The notes under the pieces were generated by a model. That model saw only the letters and a list, made by a program, of their open reading frames with translations. It was not told the origin of the DNA and did not search any database. Shown here in pieces: positions 26,101-36,817 of a stretch of 64,000 nucleotides of DNA; position 1 is the stretch's first letter; every line of letters starts with the position of its first letter. Source of the DNA: Cyprinodon diabolis (lineage: Eukaryota > Chordata > Actinopteri > Cyprinodontiformes > Cyprinodontidae); the NCBI GenBank assembly GCA_030533445.1, contig CM060068.1:14413479-14477478 (forward strand), given 5' to 3'. The position numbers were made by a program, and so were the translations under genes.

Positions 26101-28533
26101 TCAGAAACAAAAGAGAAACAAAAATACAAAAAATAGATTTTATCTTAATCTTGATAAGTTTGTTGTTATTTTTGAGTAAACCTGTTAAACTTTTATTCAG
26201 AAACTATATATATCTGGGAAATTTACATGTATAAGAATGTATTCCTGGAAAAAAAAAAGAAGAAAAAGAAAACAAATAAATAGAAAAATAAGAAAAGTAT
26301 TTCAGAGGGACCTAACTGTGATAATATTTTCATAGCCTGCAGCTATACTTGGCACATGTTTGTTGGCTCAACAGGTTGGAGAGGAGGAATTTACAAACAG
26401 CTCTGCCTTGGATGTGCCAGTCACATGTAGTATGATTCATAAAAATAAGAGCTTGAAATCAAAGATAATGCGAAGAAGGATAAAAACTTTTCAAAAATAA
26501 CAACAATTAGAAAAGAGCATTCCCCAGTAAAGTTACAGAAAGCAACGTGAGGTAAGGAGAGCAATAATAAGGTCCTTTTATTTTAATGTTTGACTTGGAA
26601 AAGCAATCACTTTGCTTTTCCTCCTGAGATCTCCAAGCAAAACAAGCCTGGGATAAAATTCAGTTTTACCAAGTAAACTGTTGATGTTCCAGTAAACGCT
26701 CTGTAAAGTGCTGCAGAAAAAAAAAAAAAAACACCAAGTAACCTAATAAGACTGTAGGACAGTGTCAAATATAGAGAAGCCACTGAAACGAAGACATCTT
26801 TTTTGTTATATAACGGAATAAAAGCATAACCATGGGCCTGGTTATACATTCAATGCAATATTCATAACAAGGACAGAACAAAACAGGGAGAGCTGCTCAT
26901 TCTGGGCTCTAACCCAGTATGCTTGAGCAACTGTGTCCTTTGCCTTCCAAAGATATTCAAAGGTCTAAGCAGCTGTTCCCCCCCACACACATATATATAC
27001 AGCTCAGTTTAGCCATGTGGCAGCAGGTTACGAAGAGTATGTGGCAATTGGTCCTTAAACTCTTTGCGAAGCACTGGGCTGTGCACAGTAGGCATGAAAA
27101 TGCTGGGAAATTGGGAAAATGATCAGAAAATGCCCAGTGTTACTGTGTGCGTGTGCTGGGGGGGTCTCTGTGTGGGTGTTGCTGTTTAGCCATCTTGGAC
27201 GCTGTGAACATTTGACCCTATCTCTCTCAACAAAAAGAGAGTTCGCTTCGAAACAATGTGGCCATAGAAATGAATGGAAGTCAATATAACGTCCACACAG
27301 AACTAAAGCGAGCAGTGTGTGTGTGTGAGTGTGTGTATTTTAGTGGGGGAGGGTTAAGATGGTTGATAACGAAGAAGGGGACAAGACAAAACATGTCCTG
27401 AAGAATGATTACGGTGTGTAGAGCCAACAAGCAGCTGTACTTGCATACCTGGAAATAGTAAATGAGGCCTGCAGACATCTCTTGCTTCGTTCAAGGTTGG
27501 AGGAAGAAAATTCAAACAAGCCAGCGCTGCAGCCCAAAGCCAAGTCAAACTATCCTGAAATTCTCGCTTAGTTCCAAGAGTGATATAAATGTATAAACTA
27601 ATCCACATCATAACTTCATCATTGTTGCACTGTTGTAGTTATGGGGTATGTCAGCAAATGAATACCTTGTCACTTAATGCATTGTATATTTTGTCTTGTG
27701 TGGTTTGCTACCAACCATTTTGAGTTGCATCCAATTCCCACTTCCCATATTTTACCCAAGCAGGCAAACATTGATGCACAATCTCCATGAATGTATTTCT
27801 TTAATAAAAAACATCACTGTAGATTTATTTTTTACAGAACGGACCACTTCTTAGAGGGACTGCTGCACACACTTAGTCTCACACACTCGTGATCATTTGC
27901 TGTGGAAACAGTTACATCTATCAGGTTGGAATAAAAGAAAATTTCTTCCCTGATATATTTTAGATAACAGTTGTACTTCTGACTCAGTAGGCATTGTAAC
28001 AGCCTAATGGCTGGTTTATGCTAATGCAGCTAAGTTCCACGTGGAACATTGCAGACACGACGTTCGTAGCATTTTGTAGTGTGCGGCTTTTCAATGCTTT
28101 ACCCAATATTCTGGCCGAAACAGACCACGAGCTTATAACACCACTCTACAGGAGGAAGTGGAAACCACATTTGTTTGCAACATGTTCAAAGCCTCTTTGT
28201 TTTATCCAGGAGTAACAATAATTTATTCTTCTAAGTGTTGGTCACAATCTATTAGTAGCAGTGATATTTATGAGCCGAATCATAACATGTGGCACTGTCT
28301 ACCCACCAATAGGAGCTGTCGCTCGTCCACCATGTATTACCATGAGAAACTACACATGATAAAAACAGTAACATGTGGAACTGTAGTTGCAAATTTTCCA
28401 AGGTGGGTAGTGAGGAAAAATCAAGTTGCACAGGCAGGCCGGGATTTTAAAATTATGTAATTTGGCTACATGGCACCATGTGACAAACATCAAGCGTTTA
28501 TGAGACTGTATATACACTCAAGAGCATCCGTGT

Positions 28534-28564
28534 TAACAAAAACAAACAAACAAACAAACAAACA
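28534..28564. repeat. (AAAC)n microsatellite
   Basis: A short run of about seven AAAC-type units in the ptpn4 intron. Confidence 0.9.
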
Positions 28565-28709
28565 GAAAGCTACCTTTGCTAAATATAAGAAATTTGAGGG
28601 GCTTAATTAACATTTAAAAGAAACTGATTTCATTACATTGAGATAAAAGCAGAACTGGTTAAGCCTAATGGTAAGACGTTTACTGAAATTAAAGTATACC
28701 AGCAGAAAG

Positions 28710-29629
28710 TAGGGCTGGGCGATAATTCAATAACGATATATATCGATAAAAGTTTGATAAAAAAACGCAGCTTTCCTTCCTTCTCATTGTAGCCTATCAT
28801 GTAGGTTTATGCTAGTCGCTACTTCCTCCCAACCAATCACAATCGCGGACCCAGGCACGCCGTCACAAAGCGCCGCCCTCTCAAACCACAACAAAGAGCA
28901 CATGAAGATGTCGCAGCAGGAGAGGCAGAGGAAATTTTTCCAAAGAAGGGTTTTTGTAGTTCGGCAGTCTGGCAGTATTTCGGTCATGGCAAGTCGGACA
29001 AAAAACAAACCACAGTCATCTGTAAAATGTGTCGGGAACCAGTGAAAACGAAGTCTGGTAACACAACCAACTTTTTTTTTTTATCATCTCGGCCGCTCAC
29101 ACCCGCAGGAGTACGAGCTGTGTAGGCCCCGGCGCGCATCTGCGTCGTCCTCCGAGGAATCTTCGGGAATTTCGGGAAAATATATATATATTTTCAGTTC
29201 TGGGCATTTTCCCACGTAGTTCTAACGATTGAGAGAAAAATGCTGTGGGGCCAGCAACTTCAAAGTAAAAACTCAGGTTAAAAACAAAGCTGAACCAGGT
29301 TCCGCTTATTTATTTGTTATATTTATTTTTGTCACTTTTCTGATCACTTTAGTTTATTCTTTGTCAGTATTTAATAACATAACTCAGGTCTCTGAAGTTA
29401 TTTTTCTTTAAAACAATTCTGTTATGGTTAAAAAAGTTGGTTAAATAAAGATTTAATTGGAAGTCTGTGTTTGTGTTCTTTATTAAAATTATATTATTTA
29501 GCAATATCATAAAATATCCAGGCAGAGCTGCACATAAAATATGGTTTCAAATCTTTTCAATAATTATCGATATCGATCAATTTACATTTTTTTTATCGAT
29601 AAGTTTTTTTTCTATATCGCCCAGCCCTA
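28710..29629 (+). mobile_element. hAT-type element with BED zinc-finger remnant
   Basis: The ends are TAGGGCTGGGCGATA and, on the other side, TATCGCCCAGCCCTA, a 15-bp perfect inverted repeat. The duplicated flanks GCAGAAAG (28702-28709) and GTAGAAAG (29630-29637) match at 7 of 8 bases. Subterminal regions are full of TATCGAT words. The interior retains a degraded BED-type zinc finger (see 28970-29172) but no catalytic domain, so it is a non-autonomous deletion derivative of a ZBED/hAT transposon. Confidence 0.9.
28970..29172 (+). pseudogene. BED-type zinc finger fragment of a hAT transposase
   Basis: The frame reads WQYFGHGKSDKKQTTVICKM then CREPVKTKSGNTTNF. After a poly-T tract at 29071-29082 the reading shifts frame to YHLGRSHPQEYELC. 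Together they give the BED pattern of aromatic residues, CxxC and HxxxxH that hAT transposases use to bind DNA. The T-tract frameshift and the absence of any dimerisation or RNase H-like region show it is dead. Confidence 0.75.
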
Positions 29630-29759
29630 GTAGAAAGTAAGGGAAAAGTTTGTACAGGTGGATTAAAAATTAAAATCTCAGATCGAATTATGTGCAACCT
29701 ATCGTGCAAAAAAAAAAAAAAAGGAGTATCTGTGCTATTAAAAGCAGGGATGTACAGAT

Positions 29760-30145
29760 TAGAGACTGACATTTTTTCGGGAATCCCACGGGTCACGGGA
29801 TTCCCGTGGGATTCCCGTGGGATGGGAGTCAGTATTCGTAACGATCACGTGATTGGGACGGTACAGGATTAAACATTAACGGGAGCAGACGGGAGCGGGA
29901 GCAAACCAATAGTAACTTCCGCTCTGAGTTTTTCACCCGCACTCAAAAACAACAAGAATGGGAGTGGTGCGGGAGCGGGAGTCATTCTGAATGGGAGCGG
30001 GATGGGAGTGGGAGTAATTTCACCAGGAGTGGGACGGGACAGGATTTAGATTTCTACTCTGGCCCGGGATCGGGACGGGACACCATTTTTTTCTGTGGGA
30101 GTGGGACAGGACAGGAGTGAAAATCCACTCCCGTGTCAGTCTCTA
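29760..30145. mobile_element. Short hAT-type element with perfect 8-bp duplication and G-rich interior
   Basis: The ends are TAGAGACTGACA and TGTCAGTCTCTA (12-bp perfect inverted repeats), flanked by identical GTACAGAT at 29752-29759 and 30146-30153. The 386-bp interior is made of repeated GGGATTCCCGTGGGA and GGGAGCGGGAGT-like words with no ORF. It lies 130 bp from the preceding hAT-type element, but its ends and duplication differ, so it is a separate insertion. Confidence 0.93.
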
Positions 30146-31118
30146 GTACAGATCTTATCGAGTTTGTTTGTAGCAGCGATGCTTATAAAGTCTAACAGCA
30201 GTTTGGAGGAAGGACATGCGATGACGCTCCTCGGCGCGTATAAGGTGCAGCAGTCTTTCCCAGAGGAAGCTCTCCGGTTCTGCAACAGCAGCAATAGGTT
30301 AAAAAAAAACAATGTTTTTTCTTTAATAGAGCTTTAGATGATCCTGAAATGTTAAAAACTACAGCGTCATCCAAGAGAGTGAGTTTTAGTAGGTTCTGTT
30401 TCCACACATATATTACTATACATTACCAGCCATGGTAATGCACAGTAATTACAGTCACTACACATTACCAGCCATGTATTGAGGACATTTTAATCATAGA
30501 CAGTGGTATAGTCTTTGTAACGCTGCGGTTGGTTTAACTGGCTGAAGTCAGAAACTACGTTTAGCTCAGTTAAACATTAGTGACCAGTAACAAGGGCAAT
30601 AAAAGAAGAAAATTTGCACTATCAACACTGCAGAACTTTTATATTCCTTTTAAACAGGACAAAACTCAATGTTCTACTGCATTTTGCAGCATATTTATTT
30701 GCACAATTATTTTAAACAGTTTTTTTTCTCCTACATTGGTACACTCTGATCACTGCTGCACTTTATATTGCTAATATTTATCTTACTCCAACTGCAATTT
30801 CATTACACTAAAACACTGTTTTAAGCTGTGTGTATACATTCTGTGCATACAAAATGTCAATAAAGTCATGATAATTACAACAGCTGCTGTATGGAGTCGA
30901 TATCTATCAAGTCAAGGCCTTCAGATGTGGAGCTAAATTAATTAAAACATTTATGTGAATGTTCAAAAGGTTCAAATAGACTTTAATTCATTCCATTTCC
31001 TTAAAATGTTCACTACAAAAGTTTAAACCACCTCCTACTTTTAGAACTTTTATCATTTCTTTCTTCTCTTCCTACAACCATTAACTGCACTTTTTCTACC
31101 AAATTTTAAGGATGAGAC

Positions 31119-31312
31119 GGGGTGTGGAGGTGGGGCAGTGGTTAGCAAGCATGACCCATGTACTGAAGCTTTAGTCCTCGACGCAGCCGACCCGGGTTCG
31201 AATCCGGCCTGTGGTCCTGTGCCGCATGTCTCTCCCCATCTCTCATTCTCCCTTTCCTACCCTACTGTCAGAAAAACGAGCCACTACTGCCATAAAAACT
31301 AAAAAAAAAAAA
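31119..31312 (+). mobile_element. tRNA-derived SINE, copy 1
   Basis: The head is tRNA-like with an A box TGGGGCAGTGG at 31131-31141 and a B box GGTTCGAATCC at 31195-31205. A body containing GCCGCATGTCTCTCCCC and CCCTTTCCTACC follows, ending in an A-rich tail. A likely short duplication GAGACG flanks it (31114-31119 and 31313-31318). The same family occurs at 56170-56363 on the same strand. It is transcribed by RNA polymerase III if active and mobilised by a partner LINE. Confidence 0.88.
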
Positions 31313-31319
31313 AGAGACG

Positions 31320-33297
31320 AGATAAGAGTTGTTTTGTCTCCAACATTATCTCACTGCAACCAGTGTGGTGGAGAAGAGGGTGCATTCTGATAAACATGGC
31401 TGTCCCAACAATGGCACAGAAAATAAACCTTCAGCTTGAACACACACAGACTATGTTAACTGTAAATATTTTTCTAATGGAAAAAAAAAATCAGTCGTTC
31501 TCTTTTTTTAACAAACAAAAACAGTAACTGACCCATCTTTTCAACCTCTAGCAATTCTTTTAAAATAGAGATTTTTTCGATTGCTATAAAGTCAACCTTT
31601 TGACAGGAGAAATATTTTTCTTTTAAAGAGAACAGACCGTTCAGGACTATAATGGGTATAGGAATGGTAGAAGCATTGGCACTAAACTACTACTGTGTCA
31701 GTCTGTTCATCAAACGATGTTTTAGTTGCAATGGGTCAAATAAGGCTTTTGTAAAGGTGTTGTTCGGTACAAAAAAAGTGTACAAAATGTCTCGTTATAG
31801 CACATAAAAAAACATTAAAAAAATGGCATTTTAGTTTCTGAGAGCTGATGTACACGAACAGTTCTAGGACTGCTTTGCCTTCAAAATGTAGCTAGCGAAA
31901 CTACTACAGGTATAAGATTACCTGTATTAGTATAAATAAAATAAGTTTAAAATGATTTGTACTTAATTTAACCTCAATTGAACCTGGTTAAAAGCCTTTG
32001 AGTTCAATGGAACACGATGTAATGTCCCGTGAAAATGTGGTGATAACATCAGCCTATACCACAAGAAAATTCACATGATTGCTTTAGCTACGCTGGGCTA
32101 AACAAATAAAGATCATGTTTTCTTTGGAACTATCCATCTTATCTATATTCACTTCAAGAGCCTAGATTTTAAGCGGAAAAAAAAGATTCAGGACAAAGAA
32201 AGACGGGTAGAGGAACATAAAACAGATCTACTGCTAAACTGGTCATCAGCTCAGAAAGTCCAACAGGCAAAGCTGTTTCAGTGCTTAACTGGACCTGGGG
32301 CCAGAGCTAATCTGTAACTGGTCCTTCAAAATATCCAGTTGAGTTTTAAATTTTAGAGCCAGAGTGGGGTCATATCATTCAATAATAAGGCGGCACAATA
32401 TCATAAAAGATTAAAACACAGAATACTGAATTGATCATGAATTATATGAAAAAATAATTCATGATCTCAGTGTCAATGTATGCAATAAGCATATTGCAAA
32501 GAGCTGTTCGGAGGAGGGTTGAAACAACAACGGCTACATTATAATTTATAGATTCATGAAATAAACATAAAATAATTAGAAATGGCATAATTGCTCATTA
32601 GAGCATCTTGTTCCTCTGGCTGTATTTCTAAAACATCTAACATGGGCTGTCCCTTTGACAAACTTCCTCTTTGCCTCTAAACAGCACTTTCAGACCTCCA
32701 GCTCTTATTCCAGAAACAGTGCTCTATAAACCATACAAGACTGCTGGTCTCACCACCATCCTTTCATTCTTTCTGACAATACTTTATTACATTAACCCTA
32801 ACCATCCAGCTTTTCTAATCATACTGTCATACATCCCAACATTTAAAACCCCTACGGTTCTACGCTTCTTTCGTTTCCACTTCTTTCTCTGCCTAAGCTC
32901 ATGTTATGAACCTCAATGGTTTTTATAAAACCTAGAATACATCATTAACATCCGTATGTGTATGCAGCAGTTAAACCTGAATATGGAGGGTATTTGTAAA
33001 ATATCTGAACATTGCTGACTATCATTAGAAGCACATATACTTTGATGCAAACAGGATTTAGTGGCTTTAGAGTAAAAGATCTGTGTATTTAACAATGAAA
33101 AATACAACCTACAGTCTGTGATATAGTGTGATATAGATATAGTATGTATTCACTGATTCTCAATGCTAGGGTGGGTGACTTTACCAATCTCCCATGACCA
33201 GAATGTATGCAGTTTCAGCTCGTGGGGCTATTGTTATAGTTCAGTATTTGAGAACAACATAGTTCATAGCATCATCTCAATGATTTTACTTAATACA

Positions 33298-33300
<3 letters not shown>
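31320..33300. other. Intronic stretch without recognised features
   Basis: AT-rich intron. I see no exon or element ends. Confidence 0.5.

Positions 33301-33370
<70 letters not shown>
33301..33370. repeat. (TA)35 microsatellite
   Basis: Thirty-five uninterrupted TA units abut the 5' edge of a LINE fragment; a short TATATATA is also present at its 3' edge (33637-33645). The LINE therefore appears to sit inside a TA array. Confidence 0.95.
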
Positions 33371-33371
<1 letters not shown>

Positions 33372-33634
33372 CGCACCACTGCTGCTCTTAGCTTATAGCG
33401 GAAAGTAAGAGCAGCAGTGGTGCCAGTGGTAATTGGAGCACTGGGGGCTGTGACCCCCAAACTGGGAGAGTGGCTACAGCAGATCCCAGGTAAAACATCA
33501 GAGGTCTCTGTCCAGAAGAGCGCAGTCCTAGGAACAGCTAAGATACTGCGCAGAACCCTCAAACTCCCAGGCCTCTGGTAGAGGACCCGAGCTTGAGGAT
33601 GACACATACCACCCCACGAGGGGTGAGAAAACAG
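33371..33634 (+). mobile_element. 5'-truncated LINE, ORF C-terminus, seated in a TA array
   Basis: From 33418 the plus strand encodes VVPVVIGALGAVTPKLGEWL, then QQIPGKTSEVSVQKSAVLGT, and finally AKILRRTLKLPGLW before a TAG at 33580-33582. I recognise this as the C-terminal end of a teleost non-LTR retrotransposon ORF. A short 3' UTR ends at TTTATATATATG. Insertion into TA repeats suggests the R4/Dong/Rex6 restriction-like-endonuclease group, but I assign the clade only tentatively. The 5' edge carries a perfect 17-bp inverted repeat (33374-33390 with 33406-33422). Confidence 0.75.
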
Positions 33635-33649
33635 TTTATATATATGAAA

Positions 33650-35933
33650 AAAAAGAAAACAAGACATATAAGCTTTAAATAACAATACCAAATGTTTAAA
33701 TGCATACAAACAACCAAATACATTTTTGAATAATGTTATTAAACATTAAAGTGAATAATGTCATTAAACATTAAAGTGTAACTGAATTCATCAGGACTTT
33801 ACCTCCAGGGCGGCTGTTATTTTTAACCTAGTGTTCATAGGCAGAAAATGACGTTAAAACTGTGAATGCTACAACCATCAAACACACAATGCCACTGAGA
33901 CAAAGCAGCAGCTTCAAAAAAGCTCATTTTAAAATGTCCTATTTTTCTCCCATAAAAAAGAAAAGAAAAAAAAACTTCACTGTCAATATGGTATTACATG
34001 CTTTCCATTTCCAAATTCAAGATCTGCTAAGACACTTCCATCCTGGCGTTGTGTAGCTGTGGCAACTTGCAGCGAATAAACACAGCTGTGTTTGGAGTTT
34101 AGGAGATGATTTTTGCTCAAGCCTGGTGCCATATCCGCCCCAGCAAGAAAACCGCTAACTAGCTGCCTTTTTCAGACCTATCTGGTTAGATATTTGCCTG
34201 AATGAATGGTTGTTTTGGGTGGTTCACTTAGATACTGCCAGTCACACAGTCCAACCACAGAAGCTTAGGCAGAGTGTAGTAATGGTGCTGAAATCTTCTG
34301 CCTAAAAGCAATTCAAGTTTTATCTACCTCATTTAATGACTAAGCCATTAATTGGTGTGCTGGCTGTTTAAGCAATCAACATAACACCATAGGATTGACC
34401 GAAAATAAACAACTGCACACAAGGAAGGCTTATGCAAACTTCTAGCAATGATCCTAAGTGTTGTGTTAAATGCGAGACGGAAATGCTCACATCTTTCCTG
34501 CCTGATAATGTATCTTGCTCACAGCACCCAGCCTGTACTCCTCCTACCAAAGCTGTCAGTTAAGACCCATAATAATCTGTAAGTATTATTGCAAAGTGCA
34601 AGGGTGTGCCTTAAAATATTTTAAACTCACAAAAAAAAAGCTGTTTGTTGAAGATGGAGTGGAAAGATCCAAATATATTTCGATAGGATCAAGGAATAAT
34701 GTGGTAACAATTGGAAGGAGAGGTTTTTAGAAAGCTAAATATTAAAGCCCGTATCCAAACTAGCTGGGCTTTTTAGGTTACTGTAAAACAAAGAAGCTCT
34801 CTTGCTTGAATACTTAACACTATCTCTGAAGGACACGCAAAAAGCCCACACCGCAGTGTGAAATCCGCCCTTTAAAAAAAAAGAAAGCCTTGCCTTTAAA
34901 AGCCATTACAAGCAAACATTAACCATCGGCTCTATAAGCTGGGGCTGTGGCGGCTCAGAGTTTTGGTATCTGCTATTAGTAGATTAGTCAATGACCCTTT
35001 CTATCTTTTTTGCTTTTTAAAGGCAAATCTGCAGTTCTTATTAGACGTAGAAGTTTTAACTAGAACGTTTCAATTTTGCACAGATCTACGGACATATTCA
35101 CTGTTATGTTAATGCTCACAGTAAGTTAAAAAACTGAACTGTAGGACAGCAAGTTAGGATTTTTCATTTCTAAAACGCTTAAGAAAAGTCAAGCCAGAAC
35201 CTCATCTTTCTTTACCAAATCAAAATTTTTTTTAAAGAAAAGTTTCTGATTTCTATATTATTTATTTGTTTGTTTCTTCTCTCTCCAAATTACCTCAGCT
35301 AAGTTAATACTAAAGTGTTGGTGCATTGGCCAAAGAGCAAGGCATTTGTTTCCTGGAGAGCAACAATGCCTCAGAACATCAGTACGGGTCTCTGAACCGT
35401 AAAATGTCTAATGCTTCCTAAGCAGTGAGCAGCATCGATGGATGGGTTACATGCAGAAGACAAATTCTGTTTTTGTTGTCTCTCTGACAAATAAAGGTGA
35501 TCACTATGATTGTGACACATTGGACGCCTTATACTGAAACGGTTTTATAAATTGAAACCATGTATTGTCTAACTTTTGAACTACCGCTGAACAAGAACGG
35601 ATCAGATTTGTTAAAACAGGGAAATAACCCTTTATTTAGATGCTGAATATAATGGCATGATTAGTGTGGTCTTATTACTTTATGTGCTTTGAGCTATTGT
35701 GCTACAAGTTGATTGCTCTAATATCAATTAATAAGCTGCCAGTTTTATATCTAATTTTCTCTTCAGTTAAGTAGATGGTAATTGTGATGTAGCTCTGCTT
35801 TTAACTTAGACCAGCATTCAGTGTTGAAGGAGACATTTTGCTGCTAGCAGTGCCTATTAGCAGGTGATTAAATAGGTGCTATGTAAGTGATAAAGTTTAG
35901 AGTTTGTTTTTTTCAATTCTAATATAGGACTGC
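33650..35933. other. Intronic stretch without recognised features
   Basis: AT-rich intron with a near-direct short repeat (GTTATTAAACATTAAAGTG / GTCATTAAACATTAAAGTG) near 33735-33778. Nothing else is seen. Confidence 0.5.
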
Positions 35934-35937
35934 TTAA

Positions 35938-36813
35938 AGGGAACTCTGCAATATTGTCGTCATTAAAAAAATTGAGTAATATACGTTTCTGCTCTAATGT
36001 GCCTCTTCCTTGGCATTACTTCTCTTGCAAAAACCAATAAGCCTCTGCCTAGGAATGAACAGCAGTGCCTTCCAGTGGACAGCTGTAACATTAAAACATT
36101 AAGAAAATCTTAAACTAATTTACAATATTTCTACAATTAATCGTAAGACAATAAATTGTTAATATCCCCATATAATCATTGAAGCTTGCCTTTCTCACTG
36201 CGGTTCTTTGAAAATGGTAGAGGGTCGTAAAAGAAAAAGTGTCTAGGACGTGTATGAGAAGAAGAGAAAGGTCTAAGCAGAGAGAAACAAGAGCAGAGTG
36301 TTTTTGGGAGATTTTTTCATGCGATGGCGTACACTGAAATCACAGGTCAGGAGTCCCACTGATGCCTCGGTTGCGAAGTTTCTACTCAACAGGTAAAGTT
36401 TGGCACGATATTTGGAGAACTTTCCAGGGAATGTAAGTTTATTTATTTTGTAATTTGCATAATTAGTAGTTATACGGAGGCCACAGATCCTTTTTTATCC
36501 TGCAAACATGTCCAAATTTCCACTGCCACACACACATATACAAGCATGTTATGATTTTTTTCATGCACCAGTAGTCTTATTTGTGGGGTAACTTTTTATA
36601 TATAAATATCGGTGACATGAGATCCATACTAGGGAACATCTTATCATTCCATACCTACGCATCTTCAAGGAGAAATGGGCTCCTTCATGCTCTCGCACAC
36701 TTTTAATAGGCGTTCCCTCTCGAGAGTGGGTACAGGGCTGTGCATGTGCATTTCTTTAAAAATGGAGAGGGCGGCTCTTTTCAAAATGTCGCTAAAAATT
36801 CTTCAATATACCT
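35938..36813 (+). mobile_element. TTAA-flanked element with a decayed exon
   Basis: TTAA flanks both ends (35934-35937 and 36814-36817). Terminal similarity is weak: AGGGAACTCTGCAATATT on the left and, on the minus strand, AGGTATATTGAAGAA on the right. Inside the right end is TTTTTAGCGACATTTTG, resembling the subterminal block of the TTAA MITE at 8612. The interior holds a basic, charged coding fragment with two stops (36214-36392). The TTAA pair alone could be chance; the coding relic and the shared subterminal word raise the likelihood of a real element. Confidence 0.5.
36214..36392 (+). pseudogene. Decayed transposon-associated exon (GRKRK-type basic region) with splice donor
   Basis: From an ATG the frame reads MVEGRKRKSV, stop, DVYEKKRKV, stop, AERNKSRVFLGDFFMRWRTL, then KSQVRSPTDASVAKFLLN, and meets a good donor (AACAG|GTAAAG) at 36392/36393. 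The pattern (GRKRK, KKRK, RVFLGDFF.RWR.LK) resembles the N-terminal exon of transposon-derived proteins frequent in fish, whose function is not known to me. The in-frame stops at 36244 and 36274 show it no longer codes. Confidence 0.5.
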
Positions 36814-36817
36814 TTAA

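Larger units (their letters stand above)
22429..28701. other. Intronic stretch, mostly featureless
   Basis: AT-rich intron with a long C homopolymer at 23116-23141, a short CA run at 25351-25366 and a GT run at 27316-27339. The segment from 28010 (GGCTGGTTTATGCTAATGC) resembles one end of a Harbinger-type MITE, but I found no partner end. No exon is recognised. Confidence 0.45.

Noticed and set aside
28010..28460. Possible Harbinger-type MITE starting GGCTGGTTTATGC
   Set aside because: Only one end looks familiar; no inverted partner was found downstream.
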